Shown: positions 26,416-34,100 of the stretch, one piece after another
How the letters are laid out: the number at the start of each line of letters is the position of its first letter
Position numbering within the stretch: position 1 is the stretch's first letter
NCBI GenBank assembly: GCA_017307755.1
Contig: JAFKGQ010000006.1
Coordinates: 558,001 to 622,000 of the forward strand
Origin: Chitinophagaceae bacterium
GTDB taxonomy: Bacteria > Bacteroidota > Bacteroidia > Chitinophagales > Chitinophagaceae
Direction: 5' to 3'
DNA: 64,000 bases
Position numbers and translations under genes: made by a program
Notes under the pieces: model-generated
Seen by the model: the letters and a program-made list of their open reading frames with translations, nothing else
What the model was told of the DNA's origin: nothing
Databases searched by the model: none

Positions 26416-27609
26416 TCATTGTAAGGTCTTCCATACCTGGTAAAGCGCGCGCGGGATATGGAAACAGCCCTTCCACTTTCCTCCCTTGGCGCTGGTCAAT
26501 ACTTCCCCCCGGCGATTGAGATAGCCGAACCATTCGCCATATCCTTTATCCCTGAAATGTGTCCAGGTATATTCATGCACTTTCTCAAACCATCGGAAGC
26601 ATCGCAGGTCCCCGGTAAGGGCAAAACCTTTGGCCAGCGCAACCAGGGCCTCCACATGCACCCACCATAATTTTTGGTCCCACTCCAGTTGCTGCAGCGG
26701 ATACCCCATTCGATCCATGAAGTAAAAGATGCCGCCGTACTCCTTGTCCCAGCCATGCTCAAGCGTATGCAACATGATAGACACAGATCGCTCTACCAGC
26801 GATTTGTCCTGGTTTCGATGGCCGATGTCCATCAGAAACCACATGGCCTCTATGGCATGCCCCGGGTTGAGCAGACGACCTTCAAAACTATTACTGGGAG
26901 TGCCGTCCTTCAACACATACTCTACCACAAGCCCCGTGTCAGGCTGGTAGAATACTTCCAATACATCATGGACAAGGGAGGGAAGAAAAGCATCGACCCT
27001 TTCTTTACCAAGAAGATGCTCCATTTCAATGGAAAGGTTGGAGAGGATCATAGGTAGAGCAAAGCTCCTCAGTGGACGGGTTCCCGGAAAGGTTTTCTCA
27101 TAGATACCTTTCCAATCGTTCATCCTGGATAAGATATTGTCAAACGTCTGCAATGCAATGGTATCGTAACCTTTACCCGGAAGGGCCCTATCCAGCGCAG
27201 AAAAGCCCATGGCGGCAAAACAATCGCTGAATATATTATATGCCTGGGTAAGCGGCTTTCCGTCGGCAGTAAGCGAAAAGAACCATCTGCCCTTCCCGTC
27301 CCTGCCAAACTTTTTCATGAATTCGGCCCCATGGAGGGCCATATCAAGCCATTGATTCCTGGGTTCTAAGTTATTATACATATAGGCGAAACACCAGACC
27401 TCCCTTCCCTGCAGCCACATGAATTTGTCTGAGTCGTACACACTGCCATCACGGTTCAAACAAGTGAAATACCCGCCATGCTGAACATCCTGGCTGTGGT
27501 TCATCCAAAAAGGCAGAATGTTATTGAGCAGCTCTTCCTTATAAAGTGTGGCATAACGGCTAGTCAAGGCGTACGGTATGTCGGCGGCAAAGGACGTTGA
27601 AACAGTCAT
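26416..27609 (-). CDS. N-acylglucosamine 2-epimerase (AGE/RenBP type)
   Basis: This 397-residue alpha/alpha barrel interconverts GlcNAc and ManNAc in the usual family role. It is close in pattern to animal renin-binding protein: FWMNHSQDVQHGGYFTCL, DKFMWLQGREVW, the middle LNPGHAIEAMWFL, WDKEYGGIFYF, YGEWFGYLNRRGE and KGCFHIPR near the end. The catalytic His residues (NPGH and FH-P) are present. This supports an N-acyl hexosamine epimerase over a cellobiose epimerase. It leads the minus-strand sugar operon, 102 bases before SusC. No sialate lyase is seen beside it, so its substrate could come from another ManNAc source. Confidence 0.9.
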   Translation of the reverse strand: MTVSTSFAADIPYALTSRYATLYKEELLNNILPFWMNHSQDVQHGGYFTCLNRDGSVYDSDKFMWLQGREVWCFAYMYNNLEPRNQWLDMALHGAEFMKKFGRDGKGRWFFSLTADGKPLTQAYNIFSDCFAAMGFSALDRALPGKGYDTIALQTFDNILSRMNDWKGIYEKTFPGTRPLRSFALPMILSNLSIEMEHLLGKERVDAFLPSLVHDVLEVFYQPDTGLVVEYVLKDGTPSNSFEGRLLNPGHAIEAMWFLMDIGHRNQDKSLVERSVSIMLHTLEHGWDKEYGGIFYFMDRMGYPLQQLEWDQKLWWVHVEALVALAKGFALTGDLRCFRWFEKVHEYTWTHFRDKGYGEWFGYLNRRGEVLTSAKGGKWKGCFHIPRALYQVWKTLQ

Positions 27610-27639
27610 ATTTTCTAAATTTATTACATTAAGCCTCCG

Positions 27640-27727
27640 TTAATTATTAAATTATTTTAATTAAAGAGCTAATATAGAATTATTATTTTTTAAATAGCAT
27701 TTAATTACTAAATTATTTTAGTAATTA
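27640..27727. repeat. paired AT-rich 20-bp repeats with dyad symmetry, likely operator
   Basis: TTAATTATTAAATTATTTTA at 27640-27659 recurs with one change at 27701-27720, exactly 61 bases on, close to six helical turns. The second copy sits in a perfect 11-bp inverted repeat (TAATTACTAAA, spacer TTAT, TTTAGTAATTA; 27702-27727). The first copy is an imperfect version of the same dyad. The sites end 31 bases before the epimerase start. In-phase tandem dyads suggest a regulator that binds two sites cooperatively. Confidence 0.5.
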
Positions 27728-27779
27728 TTTTTGTAACTCCTCCCCCTTTAACCTTTTTGATTTTTATCGGAAGAAAACG

Positions 27780-27814
27780 CCTCCGGGGTGGCAGATAAGA
27801 ACAAGCCCCGGAAA
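27780..27814 (-). terminator. terminator-like hairpin after DUF5107 gene
   Basis: On the minus strand TCCGGGG (27812-27806) pairs with CCCCGGA (27788-27782) around a 17-base loop, with two more G-U pairs possible outside. A T-rich run (GTTTTCTT) begins 3 bases later. The hairpin lies about 100 bases after the DUF5107 stop. The loop is long, so strength is uncertain. Confidence 0.4.
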
Positions 27815-27910
27815 TGAAAGAAATTAACTACCTGGACCAGCACGGAGAACATCATAGGCGGCTGCATCCGGAGTGCCATCAATAAATGTTTATTAAGCCT
27901 GGTAACGGTA

Positions 27911-30900
27911 TTACTTTCCTGATATGGATCGATCCATCAACGCCTCCAATATTCCCGCATTCGCATCCGCCCCGTCAAATCGTATAGCCCGGCCGTTTTC
28001 AAACACCTCCTTACACCACCGCAACACGTCTCCAAAAGCAGGATAAGCTTTCACCTGCCCGTCAAGCCAGGTAATCGCCTGATCCCTTCCCAGCTTTTTC
28101 TCCATCGCCCAGGCCGTCACGAGTGCATTCGAAGGAATAAAATTCCTGACGGTATTATCCACCCGGGGTGTGAATAAGAGGACCCGGTCCAATATCTGGC
28201 CGGACCTCCTCCCCCCGGAAATATACTCCATCCAGTCTTCCAGACGATTGTCGATATCTTCATCGTAGGGTTTACCGGCACCCAGGTTCTCCGGCCACAA
28301 CCTCGCCGAAGCTATATACTTCGTCGCTTTTTTATAATCTTTCCTGCCAAGGGCCTCCGCCGCCTGCATCAGCTTGGCTTCCCGGTAAAGGGCCCGCCCT
28401 TCGGTGGCCCCTTCAAAAGGGATGATATCCAGCTTTGAAAGTATTACATCCACATCCCGGTACCTTTTATTCAATAAAAGGGTCTTGGCATACAACATCC
28501 CCATGATATATTGATCCGGATGAACATGATAGAATGGTTCAGCAATAGCCAGCGCCTCCACAGACCGTCCCCGCCCGATATAATACTCAGCGAGTAATTT
28601 GTGGTACCTCCATTGCCCTTTATCCAATGCCAGCGCCCGCTGCAGATCCTGCAGACATTGCACGCTATCCTGTTTAAAAATGGTCGCCCGTACAGCATAA
28701 AAAGGGGCAAACCCCGGTTCCGTACCACAACCTTTCAACAGCGTCTTACATTCATCTATCCGGTCCCTGTCCTTATATATCAATGCCAGCAGATACTTCA
28801 GCTGCCAATCGTCCTGATCTTTCAACAAGCGCTCCAGCACGGCCGCCGTTTCACTTCGGAAGGGGAAAACAAGCGTAGGGTCGAGCCTTGAACGATCCAC
28901 ATGGGCGCCTTGTAAAAAAGCCAGCCAACAGACAGACTCCACAGCGCCCGGGTCCATAGCAAACAGCTCCTTCGCCTCATCCACATACCCCGCATTGTAG
29001 TACCAGATAGCCAGCTCCGCATAGGTTTCGTGAGGAAGCTCACTCCTGATCAACGAAACAAATTCTGCTTTATCCGTCTCCGCCCGCCGTCCAAAATATC
29101 TTTCACACCTGGCAAAATGGCTTAGCGGATCGTACGTAAGCATTGTACTTAAAACCCCTGATGCCGTTGCCGTATCGCCAAGCTTCCTGTAAGCCACCGC
29201 TTCCAACATCAGCGCATCCATATTACGACGGTTAAAGTCGATGGCTTTCTCTGCATATTGGATGGACTGGTCATACGCCTTTTCCTTACCCGCCAGCCTC
29301 GCGAGAGCAGTATAGGCAGCACTCCTGTATTCCTGTGTCACAGCGGCGATGCTATATCCGTCTTTTGCGTCGGCTGTGTTGTTCAGCCGGTCGTTGATCA
29401 ATCCATAGTAATAATTAGCCTCCCCCGAAAACGCATCTATCTGTAAGGCCTTTCTTATCGTCGCCAATGCCTCCCCATACTGCAGGTTCCTGTATTGAAG
29501 CGCAGCCATTTCTACCAGAGCGGGTAAAAAATTCCCGTCCTTTTCCAGCGCCTGCTGCAAATGCCCGCCGGCTTCAGCATATAACTTCTGGTCCATCAGC
29601 TCCCTTCCCCGTATATATTCTCCATAGGCGCTGTTCCAGTTAAAATCCTTTGGCGCCTCTATCGGACGGTGTAACACCTCAGCCGTAGTATCCGAATTAT
29701 AAACGATCTTCCCCGCCCCCAGCTTCACAAAAAAACGCTCCCCGCCAACCCTCACCGAATCCACCAACGACCGCAATGGCTCTAATCTAACCCTTTTGCT
29801 ATACACCACCTTACCCTCTGCGCTGACCTCCAACACATCATCGATCCTTTGCACAGCCGACAAATATACTTTCAACCAACCGTTCTCTTTCCTGACATTC
29901 AATGCGCCATAAGCATTCGCCTCCACCATTCCCTGGATACCGGAAACAGGGTACCAGTACTCCGTCCAGGCATCCGTGGCATATGGTACAAATCCTATAT
30001 GCTTGAATGGGGTAAAGGTGCTGCCCGGCGCATTTTGATTAAACAGCCTGCCGGACTGTATCTCCACATATTGCCCACTGGTGTCCGTGAGCATTTTCTC
30101 CCAGATCATTCCCTGCCGGGATAAACCCCATATCCATATCTTTTTTCCAGCCTTGTCGTCATAAGAGCCATATCTCACCATTCCGTTGTCATCACTATGA
30201 TAGTAAGCCCCAAAAAAATGCGTCATCTTACCCACCACATGATAGGATTTATAACCCCCGAAATCATTCTGATCATAAAAATTGATACGCCGGCCATTAC
30301 TCATATTCACCGGCCAGTCCGCATATTCCCCCTCGTGTCCTATATAATGCGTGCCGGGGAAAATAAACTCAAGCCCGCCTTTTGATGGCATGCCCAGATT
30401 CATCCAATGGTAGTAAGGCTGTGATAAAGGAGTATGGTTGTACCAGATAGACCGGGTAGTAAAAAATGCCTTATCCCTGGGAAGATTGATCTCTATCCTC
30501 CATTCGCTGCGTGTCAGCAGGTCCAGCGCCCCTATCATACAGCTGACACTACCGTCATTGTTCTTATATGCGACATAATCCACCGGTGCGGCACAACTGG
30601 GAGCATGCCCGATGATGCCATAGTTTGCCTCCAGCCCCCCGCTCGTCCAGGGCCCGCGCATGGCGACGTCCCTGAATTTTACCGCTCCATTATAATATAT
30701 AAAAGGTCTGCCTGTCTTATTCTCGAATGCCCCCCATATCTTCCCTCCTATTTCAGGCGTTATCAACACCGTAATAAAATCATTGCGCAACTCTACCACC
30801 TTCCATTGCTTCCGGACAGGCTTGTCCGTAAACCCATCATACCTGAAGTATGGGTACACCGGGGATAACAACGCCACAGGATTGGCGTCGGAATAGGGAT

Positions 30901-31003
30901 ACGTGGTAAACTCCTTTGTATACTCCCGAACAGTTGCATCCTGCTGGGAAAATGCAAAAGCTGTATGCAATAATAACAATACCAGGGCAGTCGGTCCTTT
31001 CAT
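27911..31003 (-). CDS. DUF5107/TPR protein, exported
   Basis: This protein of 1030 residues starts at the ATG at 31003, which gives the signal peptide MKGPTALVLLLLHTAFAFSQ; a TTG at 31021 is in frame. Residues about 40-400 are a DUF5107 domain with a galactose-mutarotase-like beta-sandwich look (VLITPEIGGKIWGAFENKTGRPFIYYNG, GGLEANYGIIGHAP, YYHWMNLGMP). From about 430 on there are TPR helices (GGHLQQALEKDGNFLPALVEMAALQYRNLQYGEALATIRKAL is one pair). Such proteins occur in Bacteroidota glycan loci and are thought to bind or modify sugars; I know no proven reaction. It ends 301 bases before the epimerase operon, in the same direction. Confidence 0.88.
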   Translation of the reverse strand: MKGPTALVLLLLHTAFAFSQQDATVREYTKEFTTYPYSDANPVALLSPVYPYFRYDGFTDKPVRKQWKVVELRNDFITVLITPEIGGKIWGAFENKTGRPFIYYNGAVKFRDVAMRGPWTSGGLEANYGIIGHAPSCAAPVDYVAYKNNDGSVSCMIGALDLLTRSEWRIEINLPRDKAFFTTRSIWYNHTPLSQPYYHWMNLGMPSKGGLEFIFPGTHYIGHEGEYADWPVNMSNGRRINFYDQNDFGGYKSYHVVGKMTHFFGAYYHSDDNGMVRYGSYDDKAGKKIWIWGLSRQGMIWEKMLTDTSGQYVEIQSGRLFNQNAPGSTFTPFKHIGFVPYATDAWTEYWYPVSGIQGMVEANAYGALNVRKENGWLKVYLSAVQRIDDVLEVSAEGKVVYSKRVRLEPLRSLVDSVRVGGERFFVKLGAGKIVYNSDTTAEVLHRPIEAPKDFNWNSAYGEYIRGRELMDQKLYAEAGGHLQQALEKDGNFLPALVEMAALQYRNLQYGEALATIRKALQIDAFSGEANYYYGLINDRLNNTADAKDGYSIAAVTQEYRSAAYTALARLAGKEKAYDQSIQYAEKAIDFNRRNMDALMLEAVAYRKLGDTATASGVLSTMLTYDPLSHFARCERYFGRRAETDKAEFVSLIRSELPHETYAELAIWYYNAGYVDEAKELFAMDPGAVESVCWLAFLQGAHVDRSRLDPTLVFPFRSETAAVLERLLKDQDDWQLKYLLALIYKDRDRIDECKTLLKGCGTEPGFAPFYAVRATIFKQDSVQCLQDLQRALALDKGQWRYHKLLAEYYIGRGRSVEALAIAEPFYHVHPDQYIMGMLYAKTLLLNKRYRDVDVILSKLDIIPFEGATEGRALYREAKLMQAAEALGRKDYKKATKYIASARLWPENLGAGKPYDEDIDNRLEDWMEYISGGRRSGQILDRVLLFTPRVDNTVRNFIPSNALVTAWAMEKKLGRDQAITWLDGQVKAYPAFGDVLRWCKEVFENGRAIRFDGADANAGILEALMDRSISGK

Positions 31004-31098
31004 TTTTGTAAAAAGATACAAAAAATTTCGACTAAACCCCTTTCTAACTCATTGAAAATTAATTTAAACGACCGACCACTACCGTTGGTTGTCAAATA

Positions 31099-31131
31099 GC
31101 TACTATAAGTAGCGTATTTACAACTATAAGT
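31099..31131. promoter_or_regulatory. direct and inverted repeats upstream of HTH-pentapeptide gene
   Basis: ACTATAAGT occurs at 31102-31110 and again at 31123-31131, 21 bases apart (two helical turns). The first copy lies inside GCTACT-ATA-AGTAGC (31099-31113), a perfect 6-bp inverted repeat. A -7-like TATCTTTA is at 31167-31174, before the start at 31211. Autoregulation by the adjacent XRE-type protein is the likely use (inference). Confidence 0.4.
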
Positions 31132-31210
31132 TTCTCCGTTTTTCTGATTCCGGAAATGCATCCGGCTATCTTTACAATGTCGAAAAAATAAACAAAAAAG
31201 GATAATCTCT

Positions 31211-32107
31211 ATGGATGCTAAGATCATCGGTGGCAAAATTGCCATAGCACGGAAAAAAATGAATATTTCTCAAGCGCAACTTGCTCAACGTGTATTTGTC
31301 AGCCCACAGGCAGTCGGAAAATGGGAGCGGGGCGAATCAATGCCGGACATAATTACTTTAAGCCACCTGACAAACATCCTGGGCGTAGACCTTAACTATT
31401 TCTCGGATGGCATAGAGCCTGACGCCACGGCAACAGCCCCCCCTGAACTTTTAGAAAGACCGTCCGCTGAATTGTCACCCGAAAAACAGAAGGATAAGCT
31501 TAGCTGGGATATGTCACGGGGGAACTGGGTGGACGCCGACTTTTCCGGGTTGAAAGATCTGCATGAAAAATTCAGTTCCTCCAACATGCAGCGCTGCAAA
31601 TTTATCGGTTCAGTACTGTCAGGGCTTTTTCTAAAAAATAATAACGTTGATCGCTGTGACTTCTCAGGTTCCGACTTCAGCAGTAGTCACATTCAGAGTT
31701 CCAACTTAGCCAACAATCTCTTTAAGGACTGTTCATTAAAAGAAACCGAATTTTCAGGAAGCTATATCAGCGGCTGCGATTTCTCCGGCGCCGATTTTAC
31801 CAGGGCAGTTGTTAGATCCGGCGGCCTCGGGAATAGCACCATGACAAATGCAGTTTGGAATCGCACTTCTTTTATTGCCACACAGCTTGCCGACTTGGTT
31901 TTCGATGGCACAGTGGAAGACTGCTATTTTGAAAACTGCGCATTCACCAGGGTGACGTTCCAGAATGCAACGCTTATTAACACTTTCTTTAAAAATAAAA
32001 GTTTGAAACGGGTCCGGTTTATTGACTGCCGGACAGATCGGATGACCTATGAATTCCTGAAAAATGGGAAAGCGAACTTAAGTGGTATCACATTATTAAC
32101 AACATAG
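31211..32107 (+). CDS. XRE-type HTH regulator with pentapeptide-repeat domain
   Basis: In this 298-residue protein, residues about 6-62 are a classical Cro/C1 helix-turn-helix (KIAIARKKMNISQAQLAQRV, SPQAVGKWERGESMPDI). From about residue 100 to the end there are loose pentapeptide repeats of the A(D/N)LxF kind (CDFSGSDFSSSHIQSSNL, ETEFSGSYISGCDFSGADF). These fold as a square beta-helix; in Qnr and MfpA that helix mimics DNA. The gene starts an operon with a two-gene ABC exporter 13 bases downstream. I infer it controls that exporter and that the pentapeptide part senses a ligand or modulates the HTH. Codon use is less GC-rich than in the neighbouring sugar genes. Confidence 0.9.
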   Translation: MDAKIIGGKIAIARKKMNISQAQLAQRVFVSPQAVGKWERGESMPDIITLSHLTNILGVDLNYFSDGIEPDATATAPPELLERPSAELSPEKQKDKLSWDMSRGNWVDADFSGLKDLHEKFSSSNMQRCKFIGSVLSGLFLKNNNVDRCDFSGSDFSSSHIQSSNLANNLFKDCSLKETEFSGSYISGCDFSGADFTRAVVRSGGLGNSTMTNAVWNRTSFIATQLADLVFDGTVEDCYFENCAFTRVTFQNATLINTFFKNKSLKRVRFIDCRTDRMTYEFLKNGKANLSGITLLTT

Positions 32108-32120
32108 GAAAATAATAAAC

Positions 32121-32888
32121 ATGACCCAAAATGAGATCGCCATCTCGGTGAAAGGATTAAAAAAATCCTACAAAAATGTCCGCGTGTTGACAGGAGTAGA
32201 TTTTGAAGTAAGAACAGGCAGTATTTTCGCCCTGCTCGGCTCCAACGGTGCAGGCAAGACAACGATTGTTAAGGTCCTCGCCACACTGCTGAAACAAGAC
32301 AGCGGGGATGTCACTGTCAATGGATTTGACGTTTTATCAAAGCCCGAAAATGTACGACAGTCTATCAGTCTGACAGGACAATCTGCAGCCGTGGACGAGG
32401 TTTTGACCGGACGGGAAAATCTGATCATGATCGCCAGGCTATGGCACCTCAAACACCCACCTCAGGTCGCGGATGATCTATTAAAACGCTTCGGCCTGAC
32501 CGATGCCGCCGACCGCAGGGCTTCCACCTATTCGGGCGGTATGCGCCGCAGACTTGACATCGCCATGAGCCTTGTGGGAAGATCACCGCTTATTTTTCTC
32601 GACGAGCCGACCACCGGGCTTGATCCCGAGGCGCGTATTGAGGTTTGGAAGATCATAAAGGAACTTGCCGGCAGCGGTACGACGGTATTCCTGACCACCC
32701 AGTATTTGGAGGAAGTTGAACAGCTCGCCGATAGGATCGCCATTCTTCATAAAGGTGAGATCATCGTAAGCGGCACGCTCGCTGAGTTGAAAAAACTGTT
32801 CCCTCCCGCACAAGTAGAATATATTGAAAAACAGCCGACGTTGGAAGAGATATTTCTTGCAATCATTGGCAAAAAAAAGGAAAAATAA
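32121..32888 (+). CDS. ABC transporter ATP-binding protein (DrrA-like)
   Basis: This 255-residue ATPase has Walker A GSNGAGKTT, signature YSGGMRRRLDIAM, Walker B LIFLDEPTTGLDP and the switch His region replaced by TTQYLEEVEQLADR. The last feature is the Gln form often seen in daunorubicin-resistance type exporters. Length is slightly shorter than DrrA, with little C-terminal extension. It works with the permease that starts on the base after its stop codon. Confidence 0.94.
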   Translation: MTQNEIAISVKGLKKSYKNVRVLTGVDFEVRTGSIFALLGSNGAGKTTIVKVLATLLKQDSGDVTVNGFDVLSKPENVRQSISLTGQSAAVDEVLTGRENLIMIARLWHLKHPPQVADDLLKRFGLTDAADRRASTYSGGMRRRLDIAMSLVGRSPLIFLDEPTTGLDPEARIEVWKIIKELAGSGTTVFLTTQYLEEVEQLADRIAILHKGEIIVSGTLAELKKLFPPAQVEYIEKQPTLEEIFLAIIGKKKEK

Positions 32889-33662
32889 ATGGAAACGACA
32901 AAGAACTATTTTTTCAGTGATATGGCTGTCATGCTTGGACGCTCCATGCGCCATATTCTCCGCAGCATGGACACGATCATAACAGTTACCATCATGCCGA
33001 TTGCACTTATGCTGTTGTTCGTCTATGTGTTGGGCGGTGCGATTCAGAGCGGGACGGATAACTATGTAAATTACCTATTGCCTGGCATACTGCTAATTGC
33101 CGTTGCAAACAGTGTAGGCTACGTATCTTTCCGCCTGTTTTCCGATGTACAACGGGGTATATTCGAGCGTTTTCACTCCATGCCCATCGCGCGTTCGGCC
33201 GCGCTGTGGGGGCATGTACTGACCTCATTGCTATCCAATGTGATTTCGATTGCCGTAATCATTCTTGTAGCGCTCATCATGGGTTTCCGCTCGCCTGCCG
33301 GGGTATTGTCATGGCTTTCCGTGGCCGGTATACTCGCGCTGTTTACGCTGACCCTAACATGGATCGCGGCGATTGCCGGATTGTCGGCGTCATCAGTGGA
33401 TGGCGCAAGCGCAATTGCCTATCCGATCCACTTCCTGCCGTTGATCAGTTCAGCATTTGTGCCGACCAGGTCGATGCCGTCGGGCGTTCGCGCCTTTGCA
33501 GAAAATCAGCCGGTAACCTCGATAGTGGAAACCATCCGCGCCCTGCTTGCCAATCAGCCGGTAGGCAGTAAGATATGGGTTGCCATTGCATGGTGCGCCG
33601 GGATTATGCTCGTGGCTTATTTCTTTGCAATGAGAGCCTATAAAAAAAGGGAGGCCCGCTAA
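32889..33662 (+). CDS. ABC-2 type transporter permease (DrrB-like)
   Basis: This 257-residue protein has six predicted membrane helices and the ABC-2 signature region near the middle (FERFHSMPIARSAALWGHVLTSL). The following helices include IAAIAGLSASSVDGASAIAYPIHFLPLISSAFVP. It pairs with the ATPase to export a drug or lipid-like compound; the substrate is unknown. The ATG directly abuts the TAA of the ATPase gene. The final codons are also part of a strong terminator stem for the convergent gene on the other strand. Confidence 0.93.
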   Translation: METTKNYFFSDMAVMLGRSMRHILRSMDTIITVTIMPIALMLLFVYVLGGAIQSGTDNYVNYLLPGILLIAVANSVGYVSFRLFSDVQRGIFERFHSMPIARSAALWGHVLTSLLSNVISIAVIILVALIMGFRSPAGVLSWLSVAGILALFTLTLTWIAAIAGLSASSVDGASAIAYPIHFLPLISSAFVPTRSMPSGVRAFAENQPVTSIVETIRALLANQPVGSKIWVAIAWCAGIMLVAYFFAMRAYKKREAR

Positions 33663-33680
33663 TTCATATAGCAGGCCTCC
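33642..33680 (-). terminator. intrinsic terminator inside the end of the ABC permease gene
   Basis: On the minus strand GGAGGCC (33680-33674) pairs with GGCCTCC (33656-33650). An inner GCT/AGC adds three pairs after one mismatch, with a 9-base loop. Seven T follow (33648-33642). This fits a Rho-independent stop for the short Gfo/Idh-like gene that ends at 33701. For plus-strand transcripts the stem exists but no T run follows. Confidence 0.7.
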
Positions 33681-33700
33681 ACATAAACTCATCATTATTC

Positions 33701-33991
33701 TCAGATCATCAGGAGATTCTTTCCCGACTTTAGCGCATCACCTATAAATTCCAGATCACGGCGCTCCCCGCTCGATATGATGATCAGTTCTATCGAGTTG
33801 TCCTGTATGATACTATGCGTATCATTTACCACCTCGGCCTCAGGATAATGGAGCTTGACATTGTCAGGATTCCCGGCCGTAAAGACCTTTTTCAAGGTCT
33901 GACGCGCAACACCAAGGTTCTCTCCGATCTGCGTCTTTTTTCCATTGGGATCAAACTCGATCAATCCAACATTCTTCTTCACAGTTTCCAT
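33701..33991 (-). CDS. short Gfo/Idh/MocA-like protein, 96 residues
   Basis: These 96 residues resemble only the second half of the N-terminal Rossmann domain of Gfo/Idh/MocA oxidoreductases: a YPEAEVVNDTHSIIQDNSIELIIISS block, then a helix and KSGKNLLMI. The usual GxGxxG dinucleotide motif is absent; instead the start is VGLIEFDPNGKKTQIGENLG. The whole catalytic domain is missing. It has its own terminator and a well-formed promoter, so it looks like a kept small protein, not debris. It is divergent from a LacI regulator with an operator in its -33 region. The function is unknown; ligand sensing or a regulatory partner are guesses. Confidence 0.75.
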   Translation of the reverse strand: METVKKNVGLIEFDPNGKKTQIGENLGVARQTLKKVFTAGNPDNVKLHYPEAEVVNDTHSIIQDNSIELIIISSGERRDLEFIGDALKSGKNLLMI

Positions 33992-34026
33992 AACACTTTT
34001 GTTTTAATTCAAAAAAAATCTATCTG

Positions 34027-34034
34027 CAAATATA
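34027..34034 (-). promoter_or_regulatory. -7 element (TATATTTG) for the short Gfo/Idh-like gene
   Basis: Read on the minus strand this is a perfect TAnnTTTG, the Bacteroidota sigma-ABfr -7 consensus. It lies 35 bases before the ATG. The -33 region falls on the LacI-type palindrome at 34046-34057, so a bound repressor would block it. Confidence 0.6.
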
Positions 34035-34045
34035 CGAACTTTTGT

Positions 34046-34057
34046 TTAATCGATTAA
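34046..34057. promoter_or_regulatory. LacI-type operator TTAATCGATTAA
   Basis: This is a perfect 12-bp palindrome with the central CG step typical of LacI-family operators. It lies between the divergent 96-residue gene and the lacI-type gene (start 34101). A TTTG at 34041-34044 touches it on the plus strand, and the minus-strand -33 region overlaps it. It probably controls both genes. Confidence 0.65.
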
Positions 34058-34100
34058 CCATTATTATGTAAATTTAACACAGCGCAACAAGCTGGTATAT

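Larger units (their letters stand above)
27610..27910. other. 301-base intergenic control region
   Basis: This is the only gene-free stretch above 300 bases. It separates the DUF5107 gene from the epimerase/SusCD operon, both on the minus strand. Its right part holds a terminator-like hairpin (27780-27814). Its left part (27610-27730) is extremely AT-rich and carries the paired repeats listed separately. I find no good TAnnTTTG -7 element on the minus strand; TAAATTTA at 27616-27623 is the closest. Confidence 0.6.
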
